Below the pieces are notes generated by a model. That model had not been told where the DNA came from, did not search any database, and saw nothing but the letters and a program-made list of their open reading frames with translations. This document shows, one piece after another, positions 17,973 through 27,403 of a stretch of DNA of 64,000 nt. The position numbers and the translations under genes were made by a program. The number at the start of each line of letters is the position of its first letter. Within the stretch, counting starts at the first letter, position 1. Origin of the DNA: Mycolicibacterium sp. YH-1 (lineage in GTDB: Bacteria; Actinomycetota; Actinomycetes; Mycobacteriales; Mycobacteriaceae); assembly GCF_022557175.1 (NCBI RefSeq), contig NZ_CP092915.1, positions 5,704,001 to 5,768,000 of the forward strand, written 5' to 3'.

Positions 17973-19640
17973 TCATCGGGGCATCACGGCGCCTTCGCAT
18001 GCTGGTGCGACGTTCCTGGCATAGAAGGCCAAGTATCCCGATTTCACGTTGGGTTCGCGACGGGTCCAGCGAGAACGCCGCTCTTCCAGCACATCCGCGG
18101 GCACGTCCAGGTCCAGGCGGCGTGCACGCAGGTCGATGACGATCCGATCCCCGTCCTGCACCAATCCGATCGGCCCACCGTCGGCCGCCTCCGGCCCGAC
18201 GTAACCGATCGCCGGACCGTGCGTCGCCCCGGAGAACCTGCCGTCGGTGATCAGCGTGACGCTCTCCGACAGGCCCATCCCCACGACGGCTGATGTCGCA
18301 CCGAGCATCTCGCGCATCCCCGGCCCGCCTCTGGGCCCCTCGTTGCGGATGATGATCGCTGTGCCCGGGGTGACGTGGCCGCCCAGGATCCCCTCGATCG
18401 CGGACTCCTCGTCCTCGAAGACCTTGGCCGTGCCGTCGAAGTTCCACATCGACGGCGCCACACCGGACGCCTTCACCACCGCACCGTCGGGCGCCAGGCT
18501 GCCCCTCAGGATGAAGATCGCCCCCTCCGGCGCGATCGGGTTGTCACGGGATGCCAGCAGCTCGGGGTTGAGGTTCTCCGCCGCCGCGGCGATCTCGCCG
18601 GTGGTCTGTCCGGACACCGTGATGGTCGACTTGTCGATCAGGTCGCCGAGTTCGGCGAGCACCGCGGGCACTCCGCCCGCCGCGTGCAGCTCGGTCACGC
18701 CCCACGGCCCCGACGGCGCGAGCTTCGCCAATGTCGGCGTTTGCCGGCCGATCCGGTCGATGGTGTCGAAGTCCAGCTCGATGCCCGCCTCCTTCGCCAT
18801 GGCGATGAAGTGCAGCACCAGGTTCGTCGAGCCGGACACCGCCAGCGACACGCGCAGCGCGTTCTCGAACGCCTCCGCGGTGAGGATGTCGCGCGGACGG
18901 ACGTTGTCGCGCAACAGTTCCACGATGCGCATCCCGGTGTACTTCGCCGCTCGGATCTGGTTGTTGCACCCCGCAGGCAGGGTCCCAGTGTGCGGCAACG
19001 ACATGCCCAACGCCTCACAGTAGATGCCCGCGGTGTTGCCCGATGTCAGGGTGTCGCCCGCCCCCGGCCCGGGGAACAGCTCGTCCTCCCAGTGCTTGAG
19101 CGTCGCCTCGTCGAGCTCGCCGCGCACCACCTCGCCGACGCCGTCGTACACCGTCTCGAGGAACAGCTTCTTGCCGCGGTACACCCCGTACTGCGTGGGG
19201 CCCGCGTACAGCAGGATCGCCGGCAGGTTCAGCCGCGCGGCCGCCATCATCATGCCCGGTGTCGGCTTGTCGCCGCCGGTCAGCAGCACCAGCGCATCGA
19301 CGCCGTGGCCCTCGGCCATCAGCTCGATCGAGTCGGCCACCACGTCGCGGCTCGGCAGCACGTAGCGCATGCTGCGCGCCGCGAACGCCTCGCTGTCGGT
19401 GACGTGGAAGGTGTTGAACTCGATGGGCGTTGCGCCGCCCATCCGCACCCCGGTCTTCACCGCGTCGACGAGCGTGCGCAGGTGCGCGTTTTCCGGAGAG
19501 AAGTCCTGATACGTGTTGGCGATCAGCACCAGCGGCTGCGCGAGCTCCTCGTCGGTGAACCCGGCGCCCTTGATCCAGGCCCGCTGCAGCGAGCGGTCCG
19601 TCCCCTCGAACTGATCCCTACTCCTCAGGTTCTCAGGCAT
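17973..19640 (-). CDS. IlvD/Edd-family dehydratase-like protein lacking the Fe-S cysteines
   Basis: 555 residues, usual length for dihydroxy-acid dehydratase (DHAD), aligned end to end: [54 protein letters not shown] and [10 protein letters not shown]. The three cluster cysteines are replaced: SPEN (Glu50) for TPCN, GGDK (Gly123) for GCDK, and GAGDT (Thr197) for the ACGGMYTAN cysteine. The Mg2+-side residues are kept: Asp124, Lys125, the Glu of GGPGMRE and the Ser of RFSG. It is therefore not a canonical DHAD. The start overlaps the upstream kinase-aminotransferase stop by 8 bases, with GGGAGAG before ATG. It probably acts on a sugar acid or related hydroxy acid. Confidence 0.85.
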   Translation of the reverse strand: MPENLRSRDQFEGTDRSLQRAWIKGAGFTDEELAQPLVLIANTYQDFSPENAHLRTLVDAVKTGVRMGGATPIEFNTFHVTDSEAFAARSMRYVLPSRDVVADSIELMAEGHGVDALVLLTGGDKPTPGMMMAAARLNLPAILLYAGPTQYGVYRGKKLFLETVYDGVGEVVRGELDEATLKHWEDELFPGPGAGDTLTSGNTAGIYCEALGMSLPHTGTLPAGCNNQIRAAKYTGMRIVELLRDNVRPRDILTAEAFENALRVSLAVSGSTNLVLHFIAMAKEAGIELDFDTIDRIGRQTPTLAKLAPSGPWGVTELHAAGGVPAVLAELGDLIDKSTITVSGQTTGEIAAAAENLNPELLASRDNPIAPEGAIFILRGSLAPDGAVVKASGVAPSMWNFDGTAKVFEDEESAIEGILGGHVTPGTAIIIRNEGPRGGPGMREMLGATSAVVGMGLSESVTLITDGRFSGATHGPAIGYVGPEAADGGPIGLVQDGDRIVIDLRARRLDLDVPADVLEERRSRWTRREPNVKSGYLAFYARNVAPACEGAVMPR

Positions 19641-21783
19641 CTCTCTCCCTCTCGATCGCATTAAGCACGGTGGCGGCCACCCTCTCGACCTGCTCGGGTG
19701 TAATGACAAGTGGCGGACGGATCTTCAGAACGTCCGAGCACGGACCCGTCGAGCCGATCAGCACGCCGCTTCGGCGGGCGTGGTCGAGCACCCGGCCGGC
19801 GTGCGCGGCGTCGCCGAGGTCGACGCCGATCAGCAGGCCGCGGCCTCGGACGTCGCAACCGCTCTCGGTCAAGCGCTGTCGCAGCAGTTCGCCCATGGCG
19901 CCGGCGTGCTCGATCAGGTTCTCGTCGGCGATGACGTCGAGTACCGCGGTGGCGGCCACCGCGGCGACGGGCCCGCCGGCGAAGGTGCTGAAGAACTCGG
20001 TGCGCTCGGCCAACGCCTCCACATCGGCGCGGCGCGCGATGACCGCGGCCACCGGGAAGCCGTTGCCCATCGGCTTGCCGAGCGTGACGACGTCCGGCGT
20101 GATACCCGCACCGACGAACGACCACAAGTGGTCCCCCGCGCGGCCGAAGCCTGCCTGTACCTCGTCGGCGACGACGAGTGCACCGGCCTCATGAGCGGTT
20201 GCGGTGAGGGACGCGTGATAGTCGGTGCCCGGCACCAGGATTCCGTCGCTGGTGTAGGTCGGCTCGATGAACACGGCGGCGACCCCGTCCGCCTCCGGCT
20301 GCGAGCCCACGGCGAACGTCCGCACGTGCTCCGGCGCCCAGCCGCCACGCCACTGCTCGGGCGACAGGGCCGTCGTCGCCGTCGTCACCCCGTGGTAGGC
20401 GAAGTCGGACACCAGTGCGCCGGTCTTCCCGGTGGCGGCCTCGGCGATGCGCCACGCCAGGTCGACGGCCTCGCTGCCCGAGTTCAGGAACAGCACGGTG
20501 TCGAGTCCGGCGGGCATCGTCGCGACGAGTCGCTCGGCGAGCTCGATGGCGCGCGGGTGCAGGTAGCGCAGGTTGGTGCTCAGCAGGCGGGCTTGATCGG
20601 CGATCGCCGTCGCCACCCGCGGGTGCGCGTGCCCGACGACGGGCACGTTGTTGTAGGCGTCGACGTACTCGCGGCCGTCGGCGTCGTACAGCGTTGCGCC
20701 ACTTCCCCGTACGGGGGTCAGTGGCTCGGAGTACGTCAGCGGCGCCAGCACTGTGCCGAAGACTCTGTCGCGGCGGGCGCGCAAATTCGTCGGCTTGGGT
20801 TGTGGTGTCTCGAGTTCGCGGAGCAGGTTCCACGCGCCGGCGTCCCAGCTGGACAGGTAGTCAGCGACGTCGGGGCGATCGCGGCGGCGCGCTGCCGACA
20901 GGCTCAACGTGATCGCGGTGCGCAGCCGCAGCGAGTCGACGAGCACCTCGCGTTCCACGGGTTCCAGCGGGCAGACCGCCGTGTAGCCGTCCAGGAACAG
21001 CCCGATGGTCGAGTGCAGGTCGCGCCCGGTGCGAGTCGATGCCACCGACGACAGCGCGGCAGCCACGTCCCAAACCAGAGCGGTGTGCGTCAGATCGCCG
21101 AAGTCGAGGACGCCGCAGACGTGGTGGTCGTCGTCGAGCAACAGATTGTCGAGCGTGAGGTCGGTGTGCACGGGTTGCGCGCGTAGTCCGGCCCACCGCG
21201 GTGCGACGTCGGTCTCGAATCGGTCGAAGGCCTCGAGCACCAGTGCGCGGCCGGCGGGGTCGGTGATGGCGTTGGCCATCGGACGGACGTCGTGGCGGGA
21301 TTCGGCGTGCCACGGCAGCCCGCGCCGAGCGGCGGAGTGGAAGAATCCGCGCAGCGCCAGGCCGAGCCGGGCGGCGACGGCACCGAACTCCTTGACGGCA
21401 GCGGGTTTGAGCGTCGAGCCGGGCCGGGAGGCCTCGCCGGGTAGCCGGTCGTAGAGCCGGATCAACCGGCCGTGGGACGTCCCGTGCAGGGCGCCGTCGA
21501 GCGTCGGCAGCGGGACAGCCATGGGGAGCGTCGGGTCGACGTCGCGGACCCAGACGGCGGCGCTGCCCTCGAGATCCACGTCCGCCTCGGGCGTCGCGGC
21601 GTGCGAGATCTTGACGACACGTTGCGCGCCGCCGGCGTCGGCGAGCAGCGCGGTCTGGTCACGCTCGCTGTCGAAGCCGCCGACCACCACGCCGACGATT
21701 CCGAACAGTTCGCCTACGGCGGCGGCTATTTGGGCTTCGTCGAGTGCAACGTCGGGATCGGCGAGCAGATCGCCCTGGTTCAT
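19633..21783 (-). CDS. Fusion of APH-family kinase and class III PLP aminotransferase/phospho-lyase
   Basis: 716 residues. Residues 1-330 are an aminoglycoside phosphotransferase/hydroxylysine-kinase fold: HTDLTLDN (His206, Asp208, Asn213) and the metal-binding DFGD (227-230). Residues 335-716 are a class III PLP enzyme: NSGSEAV (435-440), YHG (463-465), [10 protein letters not shown] (539-548) and the Schiff-base Lys570 in TLGKPMGNG. The relatives HYKK plus AGXT2L1/AGXT2L2 phosphorylate an amino alcohol, then eliminate phosphate and ammonia; the fusion suggests both steps in one chain. Start at ATG 21783. It lies between a binding protein and the IlvD-like gene in one operon. Confidence 0.88.
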   Translation of the reverse strand: MNQGDLLADPDVALDEAQIAAAVGELFGIVGVVVGGFDSERDQTALLADAGGAQRVVKISHAATPEADVDLEGSAAVWVRDVDPTLPMAVPLPTLDGALHGTSHGRLIRLYDRLPGEASRPGSTLKPAAVKEFGAVAARLGLALRGFFHSAARRGLPWHAESRHDVRPMANAITDPAGRALVLEAFDRFETDVAPRWAGLRAQPVHTDLTLDNLLLDDDHHVCGVLDFGDLTHTALVWDVAAALSSVASTRTGRDLHSTIGLFLDGYTAVCPLEPVEREVLVDSLRLRTAITLSLSAARRRDRPDVADYLSSWDAGAWNLLRELETPQPKPTNLRARRDRVFGTVLAPLTYSEPLTPVRGSGATLYDADGREYVDAYNNVPVVGHAHPRVATAIADQARLLSTNLRYLHPRAIELAERLVATMPAGLDTVLFLNSGSEAVDLAWRIAEAATGKTGALVSDFAYHGVTTATTALSPEQWRGGWAPEHVRTFAVGSQPEADGVAAVFIEPTYTSDGILVPGTDYHASLTATAHEAGALVVADEVQAGFGRAGDHLWSFVGAGITPDVVTLGKPMGNGFPVAAVIARRADVEALAERTEFFSTFAGGPVAAVAATAVLDVIADENLIEHAGAMGELLRQRLTESGCDVRGRGLLIGVDLGDAAHAGRVLDHARRSGVLIGSTGPCSDVLKIRPPLVITPEQVERVAATVLNAIERERDA

Positions 21784-21817
21784 CTGTCGAGTTCCGCGCT
21801 CCGCGCGGGGAAGTCCA

Positions 21818-22918
21818 TCATGATGCCTTGACTTGCGCCCAGGCCCTGATCCACGCGTCGCGATCCTTCGGCGGGGCGGCAGGAATGGCGTCGTCGAGGT
21901 TGAAGAGCGTGTCCAGTGCCGCGTCCTCGCGCACCTCCGGCGTGACCGCCTCGACGATGCCCTCGTTCGAGCCCATGTAGTTCCAGTTCGTCGCCGCCCA
22001 CACCTGGGCGGGCAGGCTGGTGTACCAGTTGAGCAACGCGTATGCGGCATCCACGTTCTCGGGCTTGATCTTCGGACTGATGCCGTACCCGCAGGTCCAC
22101 AGCATCTGACCTTCCTTGGCGGTCGCGAACTTCACGTTCAATCCCTCGGACTGCAGGTCCTTCTGAATGTTGGTGTAGCCGCTGGCGATGTCGATCTCGC
22201 CGGTCTTGAACAGCGTGATGAGTTCACCCTGATCGGCCCACCAGGTGCGGAAGTTGCCGCGGTTGGAGATGAGGAACTGCTTCACGCTCTCCAACTGCCC
22301 GGCGTCGATGTTGAGCGGATCCGTGATACCGGTGGCCAGTGCGCCGATGTCGATCGCGGTGACGGCGTTGTCCTGTAATGAGGCCCGGCTCTTGTACTTC
22401 GGGTCGAACAGGTCGTTCCACGAGGTCGGCGGGGCAGTGATCTTGTCCGCGTTGTACATCAGGCCGGCGGTGCCCGCGTCGACCGGCACGACGAAGAACT
22501 GGCCGTCGTACGTGACGCCGGGCATCTCCTTCATGGCGGGCCAGATCTTGTCCCAGTTCTCCAGGCGCGAGGTATCCAGCGGCGCATAGACATCCGCCTC
22601 GACGGCCTCCAGCGCGGCCTCGTCGACGCAGGTGTTGATGATGTCGGCGGTGAAACCGGACTTGACCTTCGCGATCGCCTCCTCGTTGCTGCCGAACGAC
22701 GCGGTATCGAGCGTGATGTTCGGGTACTGCTCCTTGAACGACGCCATGTAGTCGGGGTCGTAGCCGTCCTCGTAGGAGAAGAGCCGAATGGTGCCGGTGA
22801 TCGAGGCGGGGTCACCGGGGTTGGAGCTGCCGGCGCCGACGGGCGTGTCGTCACCGCCGCCGCAGCCTGCGGTGAACAGGGTCAACGCGGCGAGTGCCAG
22901 GGCCACCGGCTTCATCAT
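21818..22918 (-). CDS. Polyamine-type ABC substrate-binding lipoprotein
   Basis: 366 residues. The signal peptide ends in the lipobox FTAGC (Cys about residue 19), so it is tethered outside the membrane. The mature part is a PotD/SBP_bac_8-type periplasmic binding protein (IRLFSYEDGYDPDYMASFKE, NADKITAPPTSWNDLFDPKY). No permease or ATPase is adjacent; it probably docks on the importer encoded at 27404-32064, giving that transporter a second specificity. It heads an operon with the kinase-aminotransferase and IlvD-like genes, and an operator palindrome lies 28 bases before its start. Confidence 0.9.
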   Translation of the reverse strand: MMKPVALALAALTLFTAGCGGGDDTPVGAGSSNPGDPASITGTIRLFSYEDGYDPDYMASFKEQYPNITLDTASFGSNEEAIAKVKSGFTADIINTCVDEAALEAVEADVYAPLDTSRLENWDKIWPAMKEMPGVTYDGQFFVVPVDAGTAGLMYNADKITAPPTSWNDLFDPKYKSRASLQDNAVTAIDIGALATGITDPLNIDAGQLESVKQFLISNRGNFRTWWADQGELITLFKTGEIDIASGYTNIQKDLQSEGLNVKFATAKEGQMLWTCGYGISPKIKPENVDAAYALLNWYTSLPAQVWAATNWNYMGSNEGIVEAVTPEVREDAALDTLFNLDDAIPAAPPKDRDAWIRAWAQVKAS

Positions 22919-22945
22919 GCGTCGAACCTATTTCGCAGACTCCAT

Positions 22946-22957
22946 ATTGTCAACAAT
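22946..22957. promoter_or_regulatory. GntR operator (site 1) before the binding-protein operon
   Basis: ATTGT-CA-ACAAT. Read on the minus strand it is CAGATTGTTGACAATATGG, which shares CAGATTGT-NN-ACAATATG with site 3 at 33409. It fits the TNGT-NN-ACNA pattern of FCD-type GntR regulators and lies 28 bases upstream of the gene it would control. Confidence 0.75.
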
Positions 22958-22999
22958 CTGCGTTCTCCTCGAGCGGCTCGGGTCCGACGGTTCTGCGAA

Positions 23000-23677
23000 C
23001 TACTTGGCTTCGTTGAGCAGCGCGACCAGTAGCCGGCCGGCCTCGAGCACGTGCTCGCTGGCCAGTTGCGCGGCCAGATCCTCGTCGCCGGCGGCGATCG
23101 CGTCGACGATCGGCTCGTGCTGGCACATGACCTGATCCAGCGACGGCATGATCTGCTCGTCGAGCCGCAGCAGACCGCGGATGGTCGGCACGTAGCGCTG
23201 GAAGACCTCGAGGACGCGACTGTTTCCCGACAGCGCGCAGAGGCCCTGGTGGAAGGCGACGTCTGCGCGAGCGACGGCGGACGCGTCACCGGTGGCGGCG
23301 GCGTCGCCGATGCCCTTGACCAGCGCTCGTAACGTGGCGATGGCGGCGGCGTCCTGCTGCTGGGTCACCAGCCGCGCCGCGAGTTCCTCGATCGCGGCGC
23401 GCAGGCCGTAGATGTCGGTGACGTCCTTGGCGGTGAGGCTGACGACGAACACGCCGCGGCGGGGTTCCTCGGCGACGAGGCCCTCGGAGCGCAGAATCTT
23501 GAACGCCTCACGGACGGGGCCGCGGCTGACCTGGAGCTGCTCGGCGATGTGCGCTTCCTTGAGGTGCTCGCCCTGACGGAAGCCACCGAGGATGATCTGC
23601 TCGCGGATCCGGTCGGCGGCGTCCTCGGTCAGCGAGCGCGGCAGCTCGATGGGCCGCAACGTCACAGGATCGGTCAT
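23000..23677 (-). CDS. GntR/FadR-family (FCD) transcriptional regulator
   Basis: 225 residues. Winged helix at 20-85 (GGFRQGEHLKEAHIAEQLQV, SRGPVREAFKILRSEGLV, PRRGVFV), then an all-helical FCD ligand-binding domain with the metal-site pattern around DVAFHQGLCALSGN and two later histidines (CQHEPIVDAI, LASEHVLEAG). FCD regulators of this kind usually repress organic-acid or sugar-acid catabolism and release DNA when the substrate binds. It is divergent from the enolase-superfamily gene and shares a palindrome with it, and the same palindrome precedes two nearby operons, so it is probably the local regulator. Confidence 0.92.
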   Translation of the reverse strand: MTDPVTLRPIELPRSLTEDAADRIREQIILGGFRQGEHLKEAHIAEQLQVSRGPVREAFKILRSEGLVAEEPRRGVFVVSLTAKDVTDIYGLRAAIEELAARLVTQQQDAAAIATLRALVKGIGDAAATGDASAVARADVAFHQGLCALSGNSRVLEVFQRYVPTIRGLLRLDEQIMPSLDQVMCQHEPIVDAIAAGDEDLAAQLASEHVLEAGRLLVALLNEAK

Positions 23678-23687
23678 GCCGGAAGAA

Positions 23688-23724
23688 TAGCAATTAATCT
23701 TGCTAGCTGTTTTTTGTCAACAAT
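23688..23724. promoter_or_regulatory. GntR operator (site 2) in the gntR/enolase divergent promoter
   Basis: TTTGTCAACAAT (23713-23724) matches sites 1 and 3; the reverse strand reads CAGATTGTTGACAAA. Beside it is a second inverted repeat, TAGCAA-TTAATC-TTGCTA (23688-23705). Together they fill the 63-base interval between the two divergent starts and would allow control of both genes and autoregulation. Confidence 0.7.
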
Positions 23725-23740
23725 CTGTAGTGTGCACGGT

Positions 23741-24865
23741 GTGGCGAACATCGCGTTGATCGAGGCGTGGGCCTTGGGCCCCGACGTCGAGCGGTTCCGG
23801 TACACCTCCTTCTCCGACGAGGTGTTCACGACGACGACGTTGGTGCGGATCACCGACGCCGATGGCTTCTGGGGTATCGGCGCGTACGACTCCGACACCT
23901 TCGGGATGTGGGACCGCATGCCCATCGAGACGTTGCGGCCACTGTTGCCGCGAGTGCTGGGCCGGGACGCGTCCGATCGTGACGGCGTCTATGCGATGGT
24001 GTCGGAGGACGGCACGTCGCCGTTCCCGCCCGCAGTGCGGTCGACGATCGACACGGCGTTGTGGGACTTGGCTGCTCGGCGCGCGGGCGTGCCGTTACGG
24101 GAGCTGTTGGCGGGCGGGGATTGTGGCTCGTCCCTGCCGGGGTACGCGTCGGTGCCGCTGCTGGACGACGAGACCGCGTATCGGGATGCGCTCGCCGGAT
24201 TCGTCGAGTCCGGTTACAGCGCAGTCAAACTGCACGCGTGGGGCGTACCGGACCGGGACGCATCGCTACTGTATGGGTTGCGCTCAGCGTTCCCGGAACT
24301 GGTGCTGATGTTCGACGCCGAGGGACGCTACGACCGCGAAGGTGCACGCAAGGTGGCGGCGGCGTGCGACACGGTTGGGGCGCGCTGGTTCGAGGCGCCG
24401 CTGCCGGACTTCGACCTGGCAGGGTATCGAGAGTTGCGCGACGAATTCGGTTCGGTGCCAGTACTTCCTGCAGGCGATGCCCTCTGGCAGCCGGAACTGC
24501 TCGCGAATGTGCTGCGGTTCGAGCCCTTCAGCGCGGTGCGGTTCGACGTGTCGTTCGTGGGCGGGCCGACGCCTTCTGTGCGGTTGTTTCAGGTGGCTGC
24601 GGACGCGGGTTTGGACGTCGAATTGATCAGCTACGGCCACACCGTCATCCAGGCCGCGGATCTTCATGTGGCTCTGGCGTTCGGCCGGACGACGTACTTC
24701 GAGCAGGCCGTGCCTGTGGAGCCGTTCGAGCACGGGGTTGTCGACGTCTTGCGCACCGGGTCCGACGGCCTGGTGCACGCGCCCGCCGGGCCCGGGTTGG
24801 GGATCGGACTGGACGACGAAGCGATCGACCGGATTGCGTTCGAGCGGTTGGTGGTCGGGGCCTAA
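23741..24865 (+). CDS. Enolase-superfamily enzyme (mandelate racemase/sugar-acid dehydratase-like)
   Basis: 374 residues from GTG at 23741; a GTG at 23732 is possible, and neither has a clear ribosome binding site. N-terminal capping domain, then a (beta/alpha)7-beta barrel. Likely catalytic Lys163 and His165 (AVKLHAW), metal ligands Asp192 (FDAEGRYD), Glu218 (WFEAPLPDFD) and Asp246 (LPAGDALW), and His300 (SYGHT). The K-x-H motif and an Asp as third ligand differ from classic mandelate racemase (K-x-K, Glu). Probably dehydrates or epimerises an acid sugar or amino acid derivative. Convergent with the KBL-like gene. Confidence 0.85.
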   Translation: MANIALIEAWALGPDVERFRYTSFSDEVFTTTTLVRITDADGFWGIGAYDSDTFGMWDRMPIETLRPLLPRVLGRDASDRDGVYAMVSEDGTSPFPPAVRSTIDTALWDLAARRAGVPLRELLAGGDCGSSLPGYASVPLLDDETAYRDALAGFVESGYSAVKLHAWGVPDRDASLLYGLRSAFPELVLMFDAEGRYDREGARKVAAACDTVGARWFEAPLPDFDLAGYRELRDEFGSVPVLPAGDALWQPELLANVLRFEPFSAVRFDVSFVGGPTPSVRLFQVAADAGLDVELISYGHTVIQAADLHVALAFGRTTYFEQAVPVEPFEHGVVDVLRTGSDGLVHAPAGPGLGIGLDDEAIDRIAFERLVVGA

Positions 24866-24883
24866 TCACTACACACGACGGCG

Positions 24884-26065
24884 CTAACTGGCGACCGCGA
24901 CGATGGCCTTGACCAGCGCGGCCACGTTGTCGTCAGTCATCGCGGCGTTGGCCTGGATCCGCAGCCGCGCAGTGCCTTCCGGCACCACCGGGTAGCCGAA
25001 TCCGGTCACCAGTACCCCGTGCTCCTCGCGCAACTCCCGGCTCATGCGGCCTGCGCGCGCCGTCTCGCCGACGATGATCGGAACGATCGCCGTCGCCCCC
25101 GGCAGCGGGTCCAGGCCGGCGTCGCGCAAGCCGTCGCGCAACGCAGCAGCCAACGAGTGCAACCGTGTCACCCTCTCCCGTTCGGTCCGCAGGATCCGCA
25201 CCGCCTCGCGGGCGCCGCACGCCGTCGGCACCGGCAGCGCGTTTGAGAACAGCGACGGGCGCGCGACCTGCGTCAGCAGCTCGACTACCTCGGACGGACC
25301 CGCCACGTATCCACCGGCTGCTCCGCCCAGCGCCTTACCCAAGGTGCCTGTCAGCACGTCGATCTCACCCAGCACGCCCTGCGCCGACGGTGTCCCTCGA
25401 CCATCGGCGCCCATCACACCGACGCCGTGTGAGTCGTCGACGATCAGCACAGCGTCGTGACGACGGCACAGTTCGACCAGGTCGGGTAGCGGCGCGACGT
25501 CACCCTCCATGCTGAACACGCCGTCCGTCACGACGATTCGGCGGGCCCACTCCCCCATGCCCGACAGCGCCTCGTCCAGCGCGGCCAGATCCACATGCGG
25601 GTACACGACCTTCTTTCCCGCCCGCGACAGCCGGACGGCATCGATGATCGACGCGTGGTTCAGCGCATCGGACAGCACGACGGTGTTCTCGTCGGCCAAC
25701 GTCGTGATCGCCGCCGCGTTGGCGTCCCAGCACGACACGAACGTCAGCGACGCCTCGGTACCCACCAACGACGCCAGATCTCGTTCCAACTCCAGGTGTG
25801 GCGTGAACGTTCCGCAGATGAACCGCACCGACGCCGTGCCCGCTCCGAACTCCTGCAGACCCCGAGCGGAGGCCGCGACCACACGTGGATCGGCCGCCAA
25901 ACCCAGGTAGTCGTTCGAGCACGCCACAAGAATGTCGCGCACCTCTCCTCGCAACCGGCTCGACGGGCCCTGCGGCGCGTCCAGGATCGGTGGCACCTTC
26001 AGTGTGCCCCTCGACGCCATGTCGGCCAGCGCCGCGGCACTATCCGAGCGCAGCCGATCGTTCAC
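24884..26065 (-). CDS. Alpha-oxoamine synthase family PLP enzyme (KBL/AONS-like)
   Basis: 393 residues. The family motifs are CSNDYLGLA (49-57), SVRFICGTFTPHLELERDLA, the PLP-stacking region LSDALNHAS, DDSHGVGVMG (210-219) and Schiff-base Lys244 in TGTLGKALGG. The VRFICGT...H-ELE segment is closer to 2-amino-3-ketobutyrate CoA ligase (glycine C-acetyltransferase) than to BioF. Such enzymes condense or cleave an amino acid and an acyl-CoA. It is the last gene of the eight-gene operon, overlapping the aminotransferase by 4 bases, so thiolytic cleavage of a pathway intermediate is a reasonable inference. Confidence 0.87.
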   Translation of the reverse strand: MNDRLRSDSAAALADMASRGTLKVPPILDAPQGPSSRLRGEVRDILVACSNDYLGLAADPRVVAASARGLQEFGAGTASVRFICGTFTPHLELERDLASLVGTEASLTFVSCWDANAAAITTLADENTVVLSDALNHASIIDAVRLSRAGKKVVYPHVDLAALDEALSGMGEWARRIVVTDGVFSMEGDVAPLPDLVELCRRHDAVLIVDDSHGVGVMGADGRGTPSAQGVLGEIDVLTGTLGKALGGAAGGYVAGPSEVVELLTQVARPSLFSNALPVPTACGAREAVRILRTERERVTRLHSLAAALRDGLRDAGLDPLPGATAIVPIIVGETARAGRMSRELREEHGVLVTGFGYPVVPEGTARLRIQANAAMTDDNVAALVKAIVAVAS

Positions 26066-27399
26066 GCGACGGCTTCCTCGATGGCGGCGATCACCCGATC
26101 CAGCGCCTCTGCGTAGGCCTCAGGCGACATCGACAGGGACGGTTGAATGTTGAAGCTCGTCGTGCTCGACGCGACCAACACGCCGCGCCTGAGACACCCC
26201 TCGGCGACGGCCTCCTGCAAGGCGGTTGCCCGCTCCTTGGTCACCGGGTCAACGACGAGTTCCACGCCGACGAACGCACCCTGCACTCGGACGTCACCGA
26301 CCTGCGACACCTGCTCAACCAACGGGCACAGCTTGGCGACGGCAACCGCGTGCAGCGCGCGCACATTGCCCAGCACATCCTCGCGCTCCAGCAGGTCCAT
26401 ATACGCCAGGGACGCCGCACACGCGGCCGGGAGCCACGACCACGTGCTGCCGGTCGACAGATCGTCGTATCCGCCCAGCGCCCGCTCATTGCCGAGCAGC
26501 GCGCCGATCGGCATCACACCGCCGCCCATGGCCTTGCCCAGACACAACAAGTCTGGCTCGAGATCCCACAGGTCAGCGGCGAACACCTCGCCCGTCCGAC
26601 CGAAGCCCGTCTTCACCTCGTCAAGGCAGAACAACCAGCCGAATTCCTGACACAAGCTCGTCAGCGCCGGCCAGAACGAATCCGGCGGTATCACAACGCC
26701 TCCCGAGCCCAGGATCGGCTCAATGATGACCCCGGCCACTTCCGCCGGATCGACGACGTGGAACAGGATGTGGTCGCGCAGGAAGTCGACCGTCGCGTCG
26801 CCGGTGCCGCCCGGCCGTGGCGACCCGAACGGACTGCGGTAGCTGTTCGGGAACGGCACGTGGACGAAGCCACTGGTCACCCCGCGCAGGCCGCGCCCGA
26901 TCTCGGACTGCTCGGCACCCAGCCCCGCGGTCGTCGTCGTCTCGCCGTGATAGCCGCCCATGAACCCGATGATCACCGGGCGGCCCGTTGCGCGACGCAT
27001 CACCCGCACCGCCGTCTCGACCGATTCGGTGCCGTTGAGCGCGATATCGACGCGCGTAAGACCGTTCGGCGCGAGGTCGAGCAACCGGGTGGCCAGCGGC
27101 AGCATCCGCTCGTGGAACACGGCGTGGCTGTCCTCGTTGCCGAAGTCCAGCAGCGCCTGCGCCGCCGGTTCCACCACCTCGGCCCGCCCGGCGCCGAGTG
27201 GCACCGACGCCGAGGACGACACCAGGTCGACGAACACGTTGCCGTCCACGTCGGTGACCGTCCAGCCCGACCTGGACCGCGCGACGAACGGATACCCGTC
27301 CGACGACAGCCCCGGGTAGAACACCTTGTCCTGAGCGGCAAGGATTTCCGCGCTGCGGGGGCCCGGCACAGCGGTGGGCTCGGTAGGAAGCAGGCTCAC
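26062..27399 (-). CDS. Class III aminotransferase (glutamate-1-semialdehyde aminotransferase-like)
   Basis: 445 residues. Class III fold with GTESVETAVRVMRRATGR, the PLP-stacking region GFMGGYHG (145-152), IIEPILGSGG, CLDEVKTGFGRTG (258-270) and Schiff-base Lys289 in LGKAMGGG. Overall resemblance is to the HemL-like and omega-aminotransferase branch, but the operon context argues against haem synthesis. It begins 4 bases after the permease gene and overlaps the KBL-like gene. It would transaminate an amine or amino acid supplied by the ABC importer. Confidence 0.88.
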   Translation of the reverse strand: MSLLPTEPTAVPGPRSAEILAAQDKVFYPGLSSDGYPFVARSRSGWTVTDVDGNVFVDLVSSSASVPLGAGRAEVVEPAAQALLDFGNEDSHAVFHERMLPLATRLLDLAPNGLTRVDIALNGTESVETAVRVMRRATGRPVIIGFMGGYHGETTTTAGLGAEQSEIGRGLRGVTSGFVHVPFPNSYRSPFGSPRPGGTGDATVDFLRDHILFHVVDPAEVAGVIIEPILGSGGVVIPPDSFWPALTSLCQEFGWLFCLDEVKTGFGRTGEVFAADLWDLEPDLLCLGKAMGGGVMPIGALLGNERALGGYDDLSTGSTWSWLPAACAASLAYMDLLEREDVLGNVRALHAVAVAKLCPLVEQVSQVGDVRVQGAFVGVELVVDPVTKERATALQEAVAEGCLRRGVLVASSTTSFNIQPSLSMSPEAYAEALDRVIAAIEEAVA

Positions 27400-27403
27400 G
27401 GTG

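Noticed and set aside
17973..19640. Branched-chain amino acid DHAD (ilvD)
   Set aside because: All three Fe-S cysteines are absent and the neighbours are catabolic, so the ilvD name was not given.
24884..27399. Biotin synthesis pair (bioF, bioA)
   Set aside because: The enzymes resemble KBL and HemL-like aminotransferases more than BioF and BioA, and they are coupled to an ABC importer operon.
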